A stretch of 64,000 bases of DNA from Rhizobium sp. PP-CC-3A-592 (GTDB lineage Bacteria; Pseudomonadota; Alphaproteobacteria; Rhizobiales; Rhizobiaceae): contig NZ_QJSR01000005.1 in NCBI RefSeq assembly GCF_003217095.1, forward strand, positions 322,519 to 386,518, written 5' to 3'. Below, piece by piece: positions 1-7,866 of the stretch. The notes beneath the pieces are model-generated. The model saw only the letters and a list, made by a program, of their open reading frames with translations. It was not told the DNA's origin and did no database searches. How positions within the stretch are numbered: the stretch's first letter is position 1; every line of letters begins with the position of its first letter. Made by a program: the position numbers and the translations under genes.

Positions 1-266
1 GCTTCCGCGATTTTACGCGCTTGGCTGCGTCCGACCCGACCATGTGGCGCGATGTCTGCCTGCACAACAAGGACGCGATCCTCGAAATGCTGTCGCGGTT
101 TTCGGAGGATCTCGCCTATCTGCAGCGGGCGATCCGCTGGGGCGACGGGGACAAGCTGTTCGACCTCTTCACCCGCACCCGCGCGATCCGCCGCTCGATC
201 ATCCAGGCCGGTCAGGACACCGACATGGTCGACTTCGGCCGCCATGCGCTGGACGCGAAGTCCTGA
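1..266 (+). CDS. tyrC: Prephenate/arogenate dehydrogenase, C-terminal end (partial)
   Basis: The open frame enters from the left edge (first full codon at base 3) and ends at a TGA at 264-266, leaving about 87 residues. These are helical, with stretches such as MWRDVCLHNKDAILEML and RTRAIRRSIIQAGQD. They match the C-terminal helical dimerisation domain of the TyrA/TyrC prephenate (cyclohexadienyl) dehydrogenases, which perform the NAD(P)-dependent oxidative decarboxylation leading to tyrosine. The Rossmann domain and catalytic residues lie outside the window, so substrate preference cannot be judged. The next gene is convergent and starts only 26 bases further on. The family call is recognition of the C-terminal pattern. 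Confidence 0.8.
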   Translation, partial: FRDFTRLAASDPTMWRDVCLHNKDAILEMLSRFSEDLAYLQRAIRWGDGDKLFDLFTRTRAIRRSIIQAGQDTDMVDFGRHALDAKS

Positions 267-292
267 CGTTCCCCATATCTTGACGGCTTGGA

Positions 293-1294
293 TCAGAGCT
301 GCGGCAGTACGCCGATCGGGATGAAGGCGAGGAAGGCGGTGCCGTCGCGCACATTGAGCGTGACGGTGGTGTCGTTGCCGCCGGCGGCGAGTGCCGTCAG
401 CATGTTGGCGGCGTTGTCCAGCATGTTCTCGCTCTCCGGAAAAGCCGTTGCCAGAGCCGTGCGCCACGCCTGGACATCCTGCATCGTCACCTTGAAGGCA
501 CCGGAAATCAGCCCCTGATCATCGATGGTGAACGGGCCGTTCGCCGTCGTCACCATGCCGTTCCCAAGGTCGATCGTGAGGTTGCGCACCTCGCCCGCAC
601 TGTTGCGCAGGGCATGGCGCGAGAGGCCGCCACGATCGAGCACCGTCGCACGGTCCTTGACCGTGAGGTCGATGGCGGCGTTCATCAGCGGCAACAGGCT
701 TGCGCCATTGTGCGGCTTCAGGTCGAGCCCGGTAATGGAGAGGGCGGCATCGAGATCGGCCGCGTTCTGGCGCAAGTGCAGTTCCGTATGGCTGGTGGCA
801 AAGCCGAGCACGTCTTCGCCCAGCGTGGGCACCAGCGTGCCGGTCAGGCGTTCGGAGACGATGGATGTGCGGCTGAGGCCCGACAACGTCGCCTGAATGC
901 TCGCCCTGAGGGCCTGCCAGTCCATGGATGTCGCAATGCCGGGGGAAAAGCGCAGCTCGGCCGGGCCATCCACCTCGATCACGGCGTGGCCGGGCCAGTA
1001 GACCTGTGCTGCGGACCTGAGAGCACCGGCGGAGCCGGATGCGCCGAGCTTGGTGTCGTCGACCTTCACGGAATCGCAGAACAGCCCGATGCGGAAGGGG
1101 AAGCCGCGAACGGTGAGGCCATCGCACCGCGCGCTGGCGCTGCCGGAGCGGCTGGTGAGGAAGCTTGCGAGCCGGGTTTCGATCTGGTGGGCGGCCAGGA
1201 ACCAGATGCCGCTATAGACCGCGAGGAAGATCACGATGCCGATGCCGAGACGCCTGATACGGATACCTGCGGCCGGCGGTGCTGTCTGTGTCAT
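293..1294 (-). CDS. DUF2125 domain-containing envelope protein
   Basis: A 333-residue protein with one predicted N-terminal membrane segment at about residues 17-35, followed by a long soluble region expected in the periplasm. The sequence (for example GFPFRIGLFCDSV, WRTALATAFPESENMLDNAA) resembles the alphaproteobacterial DUF2125 family, which has no established biochemical role. The frame stays open upstream to 1417, but I chose the ATG at 1294. From there the protein begins with a short polar stretch before the membrane helix, whereas the upstream extension is Arg/Pro-rich and looks non-coding. It converges with tyrC. In many rhizobia this family sits beside tyrC and a ChaC gene, as here (from memory, not checked). 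Confidence 0.75.
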   Translation of the reverse strand: MTQTAPPAAGIRIRRLGIGIVIFLAVYSGIWFLAAHQIETRLASFLTSRSGSASARCDGLTVRGFPFRIGLFCDSVKVDDTKLGASGSAGALRSAAQVYWPGHAVIEVDGPAELRFSPGIATSMDWQALRASIQATLSGLSRTSIVSERLTGTLVPTLGEDVLGFATSHTELHLRQNAADLDAALSITGLDLKPHNGASLLPLMNAAIDLTVKDRATVLDRGGLSRHALRNSAGEVRNLTIDLGNGMVTTANGPFTIDDQGLISGAFKVTMQDVQAWRTALATAFPESENMLDNAANMLTALAAGGNDTTVTLNVRDGTAFLAFIPIGVLPQL

Positions 1295-1581
1295 GCGGGT
1301 CTCCGGTCGGCGGTCTGGATGCGGTGAGGGATCGGCGCGGTGGACGGCGCTCCTGGGCACCGCCGGCACCCCTGCAACAGGGCTGCGTCTTGCGGGTCTT
1401 CTAGCGCATAACATCACGGATCGGAATGCGTTCGGAAAAATAGCCGGACCCTTGGACCGACGCGGTCATCGCCTCCAAAATACAGGCGAGACAATCCTCC
1501 TCGTTCCGCTGGCCGCTATTTTGCAGTAGGACGGCAAGACCGGCAGACATGCCCGGCATGTGACGATGGGATGGACCTTCT

Positions 1582-2139
1582 GTGACGGACCTTGTGGTAA
1601 CGGATTCGGACGACGTGTGGGTGTTCGGCTATGGCTCGTTGATGTGGAATCCGGGCTTTGCCTTCGTCGAGCAGGCCCGAGCGCGGGTGTTCGGTTATCG
1701 CCGGGCGCTGTGCGTGCGCTCTCATGTGCATCGCGGCACGGCCGAAAGTCCCGGTCTCGTGCTCGGCCTCGATCTTGGCGGCTCCTGCCTCGGCATGGCG
1801 TTCCGCATCGCACCGGAGGACCACGAGGCTGTGATCACCTATCTGCGCGAGCGCGAACTGGTAACCCATGTCTACAAGGAGCGCATGCTGCCGCTGCGGC
1901 TCGCCGACGGGCGGACGGTCATGGCGGTCGCCTATGTCATCGACCGGGCCCACCTGCAATATGCGGGCGCCTTACAGGCCGACGAGGCTGCGCTGGTCGT
2001 CGCCCATGCGCGCGGTCGCTCGGGCGAGAATGTCGATTACGTCATGAACACGCTCGAACATCTGCGCGCGATGGGCATTCGCGATCACTGGCTGGAAGAG
2101 GTCGGCCGCGGCGTGCAGGTCCTGCTCGCCAAGCGCTAG
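1582..2139 (+). CDS. chaC: ChaC-family gamma-glutamylcyclotransferase
   Basis: A 185-residue protein that opens with the glycine-rich FGYGSLMWNP motif (residues 15-24), the substrate-binding loop of the gamma-glutamylcyclotransferase fold. The acidic LREREL stretch near residue 90 probably holds the general-base Glu. ChaC enzymes cleave glutathione to 5-oxoproline and Cys-Gly in the cytosol. Length and motif order are normal for bacterial ChaC. The start is GTG at 1582; the ribosome-binding site is weak, and a second in-frame GTG at 1594 is possible. Its stop overlaps the stop of the convergent acyltransferase gene by four bases. Confidence 0.85.
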   Translation: MTDLVVTDSDDVWVFGYGSLMWNPGFAFVEQARARVFGYRRALCVRSHVHRGTAESPGLVLGLDLGGSCLGMAFRIAPEDHEAVITYLRERELVTHVYKERMLPLRLADGRTVMAVAYVIDRAHLQYAGALQADEAALVVAHARGRSGENVDYVMNTLEHLRAMGIRDHWLEEVGRGVQVLLAKR

Positions 2140-2936
2140 TTCTTCTCCGGCACGGTCACGCCGAGTTCGGCAAGGCGCGTGCGCGCAGTGTCCGGCAGGG
2201 GAAGATGCGGGTTGTTGCGGACGGTCTCCACCAGCAGTTCGTCGCTCGCCGTTTCCGTCACAGAAATCAGCGTCTTCAGGAAGGTGTCGCTGTCCAGCCC
2301 GGGTCCGATGGGCGGCAGAATGCGGACCTTGAAGTGGCCGGGGAAGCGGAGCGTCGTGCTGCGGGGCCAGAAGAGACCGGGATGCATCGCCACCGGTACG
2401 ACGGGAACCTGAAGGTCCCGATAAAGACGGGCAATGCCGTATTTATAATCCGGCGGCGCGCCGGGCGACCGCCGGGTGCCTTCGGGATAGATAATCAATT
2501 GCCGGCCGGTGGCGATTTCCGCCTTGGCGCGCTGCATGACGGCCGCCATCGCCCGGCCGCGGGCGCTGCGATCCACCGGCACCATGCGCTGCTTGGCGAC
2601 ATACCAGCCGAACAGCGGGATGCGCATCAGCTCGCGCTTGAGGATGAAGAACGGGTCGGAGAGCCACGGCAGCAGGGCATAGACATCCCAGAAGGACTGG
2701 TGCTTCGGCGCCAGGATATAGACGCCATCCTTCGGAATATTGTCGAGACCCTCGATCTCGAAGGTCGTGCCGACGATCACCCGCATCAGCCAATGATTGC
2801 TGCGCGCCCAGTTCTTCGGCACGAACCAGGACGTCTTGCGCGACACGAGAAAATAGATCGGCGTCAGCAAGACCATGCGCAGGATGAGATTGGCGTAGAA
2901 GGCGACGTTGAAGAGGACCGAGCGAAGGCGAATCAT
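2136..2936 (-). CDS. plsC: 1-acyl-sn-glycerol-3-phosphate acyltransferase
   Basis: A 266-residue enzyme with the two PlsC signatures: HQSFWD (HX4D catalytic motif, residues 79-84) and PEGTRR (phosphate-binding motif, about 151-156). An N-terminal hydrophobic segment at about residues 10-32 anchors it to the inner membrane. It should transfer an acyl chain to the sn-2 position of lysophosphatidic acid to give phosphatidic acid. I chose the ATG at 2936 over a GTG at 2966 because PlsC proteins normally begin just before the membrane helix. Acylation of other lyso-lipids, for example in ornithine lipid synthesis by OlsA relatives, cannot be excluded from sequence alone. Confidence 0.88.
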   Translation of the reverse strand: MIRLRSVLFNVAFYANLILRMVLLTPIYFLVSRKTSWFVPKNWARSNHWLMRVIVGTTFEIEGLDNIPKDGVYILAPKHQSFWDVYALLPWLSDPFFILKRELMRIPLFGWYVAKQRMVPVDRSARGRAMAAVMQRAKAEIATGRQLIIYPEGTRRSPGAPPDYKYGIARLYRDLQVPVVPVAMHPGLFWPRSTTLRFPGHFKVRILPPIGPGLDSDTFLKTLISVTETASDELLVETVRNNPHLPLPDTARTRLAELGVTVPEKN

Positions 2937-3045
2937 GGGCGGCTTTCGAAGAGCGAGCGGCGGCACGGATCGAGCGTGCCGTCCCGGGTGCCTACACCAA
3001 TAAAGCCGCGACGAAAACCGGGATCTCGCGCGCGACGGCGCTCAT

Positions 3046-3140
3046 GCCTGGAGCATTTCTGGTGGACGCAGGTTCACCAGAAATGCTCCAGGCTGCTGTT
3101 TTTGCCGCATTGTCCGACGCCGGAGCGATTCCGCTCCGGC
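3046..3140. repeat. Paired intergenic hairpins (rhizobial palindromic repeat)
   Basis: Two tandem inverted repeats lie between plsC and the YdcF gene. The first has perfect 19-bp arms (3046-3064 and 3075-3093, arm core GGAGCATTTCTGGTG) around a 10-nt loop and is followed on the + strand by GTTTTTG. The second has 9-bp arms (3119-3127 and 3132-3140, GCCGGAGCG/CGCTCCGGC) around ATTC. The genes on both sides are on the minus strand, so the hairpins could end the ydcF transcript. The motif style resembles dispersed intergenic palindromes of the Rhizobiaceae. Confidence 0.75.
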
Positions 3141-3150
3141 TGGAAATGCT

Positions 3151-3870
3151 CTATTGCGCGGTCTGGGCGCGTTCCGTCCGCAAGCCGCTATCTGTCGGCG
3201 TGCCGAGGAGATCGCGCAGCGACGCCACCGTCAGCTTGGCATATTCGGTGAGGATCGACTTCAGCACCATGGGGTTGGCCATCCAGTTCGTGCTTTTCAG
3301 GTCGGAATTGACGACCGGATAGGGCACGAAGGTGATGCCGGGATTGGCGCGGCGAAGCTCCAGCAGGCTGCGGGGCATGTGGTAATTGTTGGTGACGACC
3401 AGAATGCTCTTGTAGCCGTTGTTGCGGATCCAGTTCGCGGTTTCGTGCGCATTGCCGATCGTATCGATGGCATCGTGGCCGATATCGACGCAGCAGCGGA
3501 AGAGATCGGCCGAGCTCTGGGTGTTGCGGCGGATCTGGCTGCTGGTGGTGGTGGGGTGTACGCCGGAAATCAGCAGACGCTGGCCGGCGCCGGCCTTCAG
3601 CAGATCAACCGCCTGATCGATGCGCTGGAACCCGCCGGTCAGCACGACGATCGCATCGGCCTTGGGATCGACCGGCGGCTGAAGCGAGGCGACCTGATCG
3701 GCGAAATAGAGAAGGCTGGCGGTGCCGCAGCCGGCAACCACCAGCATGACATAGAAGGTCAGGCGGACGAGCTGCCGCCGGAAGCTGACATGCCGGCGCG
3801 TTCGCCGCGCAAGGCGCTTGCGCTCGGTGTCGCCGGAAGTCTCCGCCTCGGAGGTTTCGTCCGCCATCAT
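3151..3870 (-). CDS. YdcF/SanA-type DUF218 membrane protein
   Basis: A 239-residue protein. A basic N-terminus is followed by one membrane helix (about residues 36-56) and a DUF218 domain beginning with the strand ADAIVVLTGG (71-80) and continuing through LLISGV and VVTNNYHMPRSL. This is the ElyC/SanA/YdcF family, whose members include proteins needed for envelope integrity and lipid-carrier metabolism in enterobacteria; the reaction catalysed here is unknown. The topology puts the domain in the periplasm. Two adjacent ATGs (3870, 3867) are possible, with GGAAG upstream. It lies downstream of ftsEX on the same strand, with a 171-base gap. Confidence 0.8.
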   Translation of the reverse strand: MMADETSEAETSGDTERKRLARRTRRHVSFRRQLVRLTFYVMLVVAGCGTASLLYFADQVASLQPPVDPKADAIVVLTGGFQRIDQAVDLLKAGAGQRLLISGVHPTTTSSQIRRNTQSSADLFRCCVDIGHDAIDTIGNAHETANWIRNNGYKSILVVTNNYHMPRSLLELRRANPGITFVPYPVVNSDLKSTNWMANPMVLKSILTEYAKLTVASLRDLLGTPTDSGLRTERAQTAQ

Positions 3871-4041
3871 GATGTTCTTCCACCGTCACGCCGGATGTCT
3901 GCGGCTCGACGGGACGGGTGTTGCGATGCTGCGCGACCGGTGAACCAGCTTTGCGCCTTAACGATGGCTTGAGCGGCCGGAGCGAGGAAAATGGCCGGCT
4001 CGAGAAAAAGGGAAGGAGGAGAGGGCGAGCGCATGAGCTTG

Positions 4042-5082
4042 TCAGGAATTCGGGATGAGATCGGCCCGTGCCGGGTCGGAGCGGATGCGGTCGATTTCGT
4101 AGATGGTGCGCATGACCGTGAAACGCGCCGTCAGCGTGGTGAGAAGCGCGATGACGAGCATGATGGCGGCGATGCCGAGATAGCCCGTGTAACCGATCGT
4201 AAAGGTGCCGAAGAGGGCCGTTGCCTGATCGCTCTGGGGCGTGGCGAGCGAGCGGGACTGCCACCAGCCGGCCACGGCAAACGACAGGGCCGCCAGCAGC
4301 CCGCCGGCGCCGGCGCCCTTGAAGCTGATCTTGAGGAAATGCTTCTGGAATTCGGACGCGACGAAGCCCGCCTCCGCGCCGACGAAGTGCAGCACCTCGA
4401 CGATATGGCGGTTGCCCGACAGCGTGCCGCGCGTGGCGAAGATGACGGTGAGGACCATGGCGGAGAAGACGAGGGTGAGCACACCCGTGCCGATGAGCGC
4501 CGTCGTGTGTGCCATCGCCACCAGCCGGTCAACCCATGTGCGGTGATCGTCAAGCGTCGCCTGCGGGATTTCGCCCGTCAGGCGCGCCCGCATTCCGGTG
4601 AAATCCGGCGGGTTACGCTCGTCGATGGTGATGATGACGAGGCGGGGCACGGGCAGTTCGTCGATATCGAGGCCTTCGCCGAGCCAGGGTTCCAGCAGGC
4701 GTGCGGTCGCCATGCGGTCGACGATATTGCCGTTGACGGTGCCATCGAAGGTGAGGGCGATATCGCGCGCGTCGCGCAGGGCCTTTTCCATGTCGAGCCC
4801 TTCCTCGGGCCGGATCTGGATCGTCACCTCGCGGGAGATCTCGCTCTGCCAGCTCTCGGCCGTCGACCGCACCATGGAGACCGCGCCGAGCGTCAGGCAG
4901 GCGAGGAAGGACATGATGGCGATGACCAGCATCAGCGCATTGCCCGAGACGTTGACCGGCGGCACGATGGGCGCCATCGGGCGGACGCGCATGGGCGCCT
5001 TGCGCCCTTCCGTTTCCGGCTGCGTGCTACTACGGGCGGGGCCCTTCATCGCCGCGGGCGGCTTTTTCCGGGCGTCAGTCAT
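4042..5082 (-). CDS. ftsX: Cell division protein FtsX
   Basis: A 346-residue permease-like protein. A long Pro-rich cytoplasmic tail (1-45) is followed by the first membrane helix (about 48-69), an extracytoplasmic domain of roughly 120 residues and three further hydrophobic segments (about 190-217, 240-275 and 295-325). This is the four-helix FtsX layout. FtsX pairs with FtsE to link the cytoplasmic division ring to periplasmic peptidoglycan hydrolases. It overlaps ftsE by eight bases, so the two are translationally coupled. Product and partner are secure; which hydrolase it activates is not visible here, although a large M23 peptidase is encoded at the other end of the window. Confidence 0.92.
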   Translation of the reverse strand: MTDARKKPPAAMKGPARSSTQPETEGRKAPMRVRPMAPIVPPVNVSGNALMLVIAIMSFLACLTLGAVSMVRSTAESWQSEISREVTIQIRPEEGLDMEKALRDARDIALTFDGTVNGNIVDRMATARLLEPWLGEGLDIDELPVPRLVIITIDERNPPDFTGMRARLTGEIPQATLDDHRTWVDRLVAMAHTTALIGTGVLTLVFSAMVLTVIFATRGTLSGNRHIVEVLHFVGAEAGFVASEFQKHFLKISFKGAGAGGLLAALSFAVAGWWQSRSLATPQSDQATALFGTFTIGYTGYLGIAAIMLVIALLTTLTARFTVMRTIYEIDRIRSDPARADLIPNS

Positions 5083-5734
5083 AGATGTCGAGCCGCCCTT
5101 GCGACAGGATCATGCGGCGCGCTTCCACCTGATCCATCAGCGAGAGATCATGCGTGGCAATGACGACGGCGGTGCCGAGGCGGTTGAGCTCCATGAACAG
5201 GTTGAGGAGCCGGCGGGCCATCGGCGGATCGACATTGCCGGTCGGCTCGTCGGCGAGCAGAATTTCCGGCCGGTCGATGAGCGCGCGGGCAATGGCGGCA
5301 CGCTGTTTTTCACCGCCCGAGAGAACCGGTGGCAGGACGTTGATCCGCTCGCCGAGGCCGACCCAGCCGAGAAGCTCCAGCACGTCGGAGCGGTAGGACG
5401 ATTCGTCCTTGCCCCTGACGCGCAGCGGCAAAGCGACGTTTTCGTAGGTCGTGAGGTGATCGAGCAGGCGAAAGTCCTGGAAGACGATGCCGACGCGGCG
5501 GCGCAGCATGGGCAGTTCGTCGCGCGGGATGGCGGTGATGTTGCGGTCGAACATGCGGATCAGGCCGCGCGTCGGCTGCAACGACAGGAACAGAAGGCGC
5601 AGCAGCGTCGTCTTGCCGGCACCCGAGGGGCCGGTGAGGAACTGGAAGGATTTGCGCGGGATGTCGAAGGTCAGGTCGCGGAGAATTTCCGGTCCCATGC
5701 CGTAGCGCAATCCGACGTTTTCGAAATGAATCAA
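5075..5734 (-). CDS. ftsE: Cell division ATP-binding protein FtsE
   Basis: A 219-residue ABC ATPase with Walker A GPSGAGKTT (35-43), signature LSGGEKQR (138-145), Walker B ILLADEPT (158-165) and a downstream ATHD H-loop. Length and motifs are standard for FtsE, the cytoplasmic ATPase partner of FtsX in septal cell-wall remodelling. It is the first gene of the ftsE-ftsX operon, whose upstream region (5735-5978) contains a CtrA-type box. The start ATG at 5734 gives the usual N-terminus MIHFENVGLRYG. Confidence 0.94.
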   Translation of the reverse strand: MIHFENVGLRYGMGPEILRDLTFDIPRKSFQFLTGPSGAGKTTLLRLLFLSLQPTRGLIRMFDRNITAIPRDELPMLRRRVGIVFQDFRLLDHLTTYENVALPLRVRGKDESSYRSDVLELLGWVGLGERINVLPPVLSGGEKQRAAIARALIDRPEILLADEPTGNVDPPMARRLLNLFMELNRLGTAVVIATHDLSLMDQVEARRMILSQGRLDIYD

Positions 5735-5794
5735 CTTCCAGCCTCTGAGATGGACGCTCTACCGCCAAGTGCGGGCGCGATCCGGCCAGCATGG

Positions 5795-5809
5795 TTAAAC
5801 ACTGGTTAA
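5795..5809. promoter_or_regulatory. Candidate CtrA-binding site
   Basis: The sequence TTAA-ACACTGG-TTAA is an exact match to the full CtrA consensus TTAA-N7-TTAA known from alphaproteobacteria. It is centred about 68 bases upstream of the ftsE start codon, in the divergent region shared with the gene at 5979. A further TTAA lies eight bases beyond the second half-site. This supports cell-cycle control of ftsEX by CtrA but is a sequence match only. Confidence 0.6.
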
Positions 5810-5978
5810 TATTCCCTTTAACGTCGCATGCAAAAACGTCGCTTTAAGGGCCGTGGTGGCTTCATGACCTCTCGCGAGGGCGTTGTGAGGGGACGTTTCC
5901 GTTCTGTTAACCCTTCTCCTTTACCTTTCGGAAAGGATTTTCGTCGTCTTCGGGCGAGCATATGGCGGAGGACCATGC

Positions 5979-6605
5979 ATGGCCGGCTTTTCAAGCGCTT
6001 CGCGAAGGATCGATCTCCTGCCGCCGGAACGGACACGTACGGCGCGTCCCGCACCGCGTGTGCTGCGGCAGACCGATGCGGTCGATGCCGTTTTCGAGGT
6101 GGTGCCGCTTTCCCGTGCGCCTGTGTCCCGTGCCGCATCGCGTTCGCCAATTCCAGCCCGGCCCGTCGAGCATCGGCCTGGTTTCCTGAGGTCGGTCGAG
6201 CGGACATTGCAAGCCATCTCGCCGCGCGTTTTCGCGGGGCTGACGATCGGGCTGTGTGCTGCAGCCTTCGGCCTTGCCATCACGCTTGCGCCGACCGTGC
6301 CGCAGGCCGCACCGGCACTCGGATTCGGCGATGTGCGCACGGAGCTTCAGGATGCGAGCGGCCTGAAGGTCGTCGCCGTCTACGGCACAGTGGTCAATGC
6401 GACGTCTGCACCGCGCGCGATCCCGGATATCAAGGTCGATGTCGCAGCCTCCGGCCAACGCATGACGGCTGAGGGCCAGCTTGCCGGCAGCCGCATGCTG
6501 GCGCCGGGCGAAAGCCGCGCCTTTTCCGCACGCCTGCCGCATGCCGGTGGATCGGCGCCGATCGTGCAAATTTCCTTCGGCCCAGCGGGTGCTTCGCCGC
6601 GCTGA
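5979..6605 (+). CDS. Single-pass membrane protein with C-terminal FxLYD/DUF3426-like domain
   Basis: A 208-residue protein. About 75 basic, Pro-rich residues are followed by a hydrophobic segment (about residues 84-107, GLTIGLCAAAFGLAITLAP) and a C-terminal beta-rich domain (GLKVVAVYGTVVNATSAPRA, MLAPGESRAFSARL). That domain resembles the FxLYD/DUF3426 domain seen after zinc-ribbon (MJ0042-type) N-termini in proteobacteria. No zinc-ribbon Cys pairs are present. The ATG at 5979 follows GGCGGAGG at a suitable distance. It is divergent from ftsE and lies 61 bases upstream of hpt. Function is unknown; I do not recognise a specific named gene. Confidence 0.7.
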   Translation: MAGFSSASRRIDLLPPERTRTARPAPRVLRQTDAVDAVFEVVPLSRAPVSRAASRSPIPARPVEHRPGFLRSVERTLQAISPRVFAGLTIGLCAAAFGLAITLAPTVPQAAPALGFGDVRTELQDASGLKVVAVYGTVVNATSAPRAIPDIKVDVAASGQRMTAEGQLAGSRMLAPGESRAFSARLPHAGGSAPIVQISFGPAGASPR

Positions 6606-6666
6606 CTGTGCTAACGCCAAGCCTTGAAGGACGCCGGACGGCGTCCCGTCGCCTGGAGCCATAGCC

Positions 6667-7218
6667 ATGCCCGTCGTTCGCGGAAAGATGATCGAGACGC
6701 TGTTTTCGCCGGACGTGATTGCGACGCGCAACACGGAGATGGCGGCCGAAATCGTCAAGGGCCGCAATGACGACCTGCTGGTCATCTCGGTGCTCAAGGG
6801 CTCCTTCATTTTCGCGGCCGACCTCATCCGCGCCATGCATCATGCCGGGCTTGCGCCGGAAGTCGAGTTCATTACCCTGTCGAGCTATGGCACAGGCACG
6901 GTGTCGCGCGGCGTGAAGATCATCAAGGACATCGACAGCGACCCGCGTGACCGCGACGTGCTCCTGATCGATGATATTCTCGAATCCGGCCGGACCCTGC
7001 GTTTTGCACGCGACCTGATGCTGGAGCGTGGCGCGAAATCGGTGTCGATCGCCGTTCTCCTCGACAAGAAGGTGAAGCGCGAGGTCGATTTCGAGGCGGA
7101 TTTCGTGGGTTTCGAATGCCCTGATTATTTCGTCGTCGGCTACGGCATGGACGTCGCCTACGCCTTCCGCGAGCTGCCTTTCGTCGGCGTTGTCACCGGG
7201 GACGCCGACAAGGTCTGA
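6667..7218 (+). CDS. hpt: Hypoxanthine phosphoribosyltransferase
   Basis: A 183-residue type I phosphoribosyltransferase. The PRPP-binding signature is VLLIDDILESGRT (98-110), the LKGS loop lies at 43-46, and the C-terminal hood region includes ECPDYFVVGYGMD. It salvages hypoxanthine (and often guanine) with PRPP to form IMP/GMP in the cytosol. Length and motif spacing fit bacterial Hpt rather than Gpt or Apt. GGAGC precedes the ATG. cpdR follows 77 bases downstream on the same strand. Confidence 0.92.
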   Translation: MPVVRGKMIETLFSPDVIATRNTEMAAEIVKGRNDDLLVISVLKGSFIFAADLIRAMHHAGLAPEVEFITLSSYGTGTVSRGVKIIKDIDSDPRDRDVLLIDDILESGRTLRFARDLMLERGAKSVSIAVLLDKKVKREVDFEADFVGFECPDYFVVGYGMDVAYAFRELPFVGVVTGDADKV

Positions 7219-7295
7219 CGCACGGGATGTCCGCTCTTTACGGTTTTCAAAGGAAACTCTGCGCTTTGTAGGCTTCCGAATTGTAGGAGGCCATG

Positions 7296-7655
7296 ATGGC
7301 AAAGATCCTGATCACCGAGGACGAGGATTCTCTTCGCCGCTTCGTTGCGCGCGCGTTGCAGATGGATGGGCATGACGTGGTGCAGGCCGGCGATGGCGCC
7401 GAAGGCCTCGAGCACCTGCACGGTGCCCCGTTCGACCTCCTGCTCTCCGACATCCGCATGCCTGTCATGGACGGCATCGCCCTTGCGCACGAAGCTGCTG
7501 CTGCTTTTCCCAAGCTGAAGATTTTGCTGATGACCGGCTATGCCGAACAGCGCGAACGCGCCGACGACCTCGCGGACAAGATCATCGACGTCGTCGCCAA
7601 GCCGTTCAGCCTGCCGGATATTCGCAAGGCGGTTGCGGGGGCTTTGGCGGCTTGA
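7296..7655 (+). CDS. cpdR: Response regulator CpdR (stand-alone receiver)
   Basis: A 119-residue single receiver domain with the acidic pocket EDED (8-11), phospho-acceptor Asp52 (LLLSDIRMP), the Thr of MTGYAE and the Lys of AKPFS. There is no output domain. It ends in Ala-Ala, as does Caulobacter CpdR, where those residues matter for ClpXP turnover. CpdR in its unphosphorylated state helps ClpXP degrade cell-cycle proteins. I chose the second of two adjacent ATGs (7293, 7296) because AGGAGG at 7285-7290 is then five bases upstream. Identity is strong by length and sequence; its cell-cycle role is known from relatives. Confidence 0.88.
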   Translation: MAKILITEDEDSLRRFVARALQMDGHDVVQAGDGAEGLEHLHGAPFDLLLSDIRMPVMDGIALAHEAAAAFPKLKILLMTGYAEQRERADDLADKIIDVVAKPFSLPDIRKAVAGALAA

Positions 7656-7690
7656 GGTCGCATGTTGTGTTCAACGTCCTGGTCTTGGCG

Positions 7691-7847
7691 GCCCCTCATC
7701 CGGCTGCCGCCACCTTCTCCCCGCGCGCGGGGAGAAGGGACTTGTGGCGATCGTCTGGTCTCTAAGTTCCGTTTTTAGAGCGAGCGGGTGCCACATCGCC
7801 CTTCGCCCCGCTGGCGGGGAGAAGGTGGCGGCAGCCGGATGAGGGGC
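7691..7847. repeat. Large intergenic inverted repeat, 34-bp perfect arms
   Basis: The arms at 7691-7724 and 7814-7847 are perfect 34-bp inverted copies (arm begins GCCCCTCATCCGGCTGCC). Smaller nested hairpins sit inside: CCCCGCGCGCGGGG at about 7721-7733 and CGCCCCGCTGGCGGGG at about 7804-7819. The left nested hairpin is followed by GAGAAGGG, and CCCTTCGCC occurs near the right one. This resembles a widespread dispersed palindromic element of Rhizobiales, from memory. It fills the gap between cpdR and the convergent TIGR02302 gene and could terminate both transcripts. Confidence 0.85.
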
Positions 7848-7866
7848 AGCCGCAACCCCAAACACC

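Noticed and set aside
1295..1417. Upstream extension of the DUF2125 protein
   Set aside because: Arg/Pro-rich leader without a start signal; the ATG at 1294 places the membrane helix normally.
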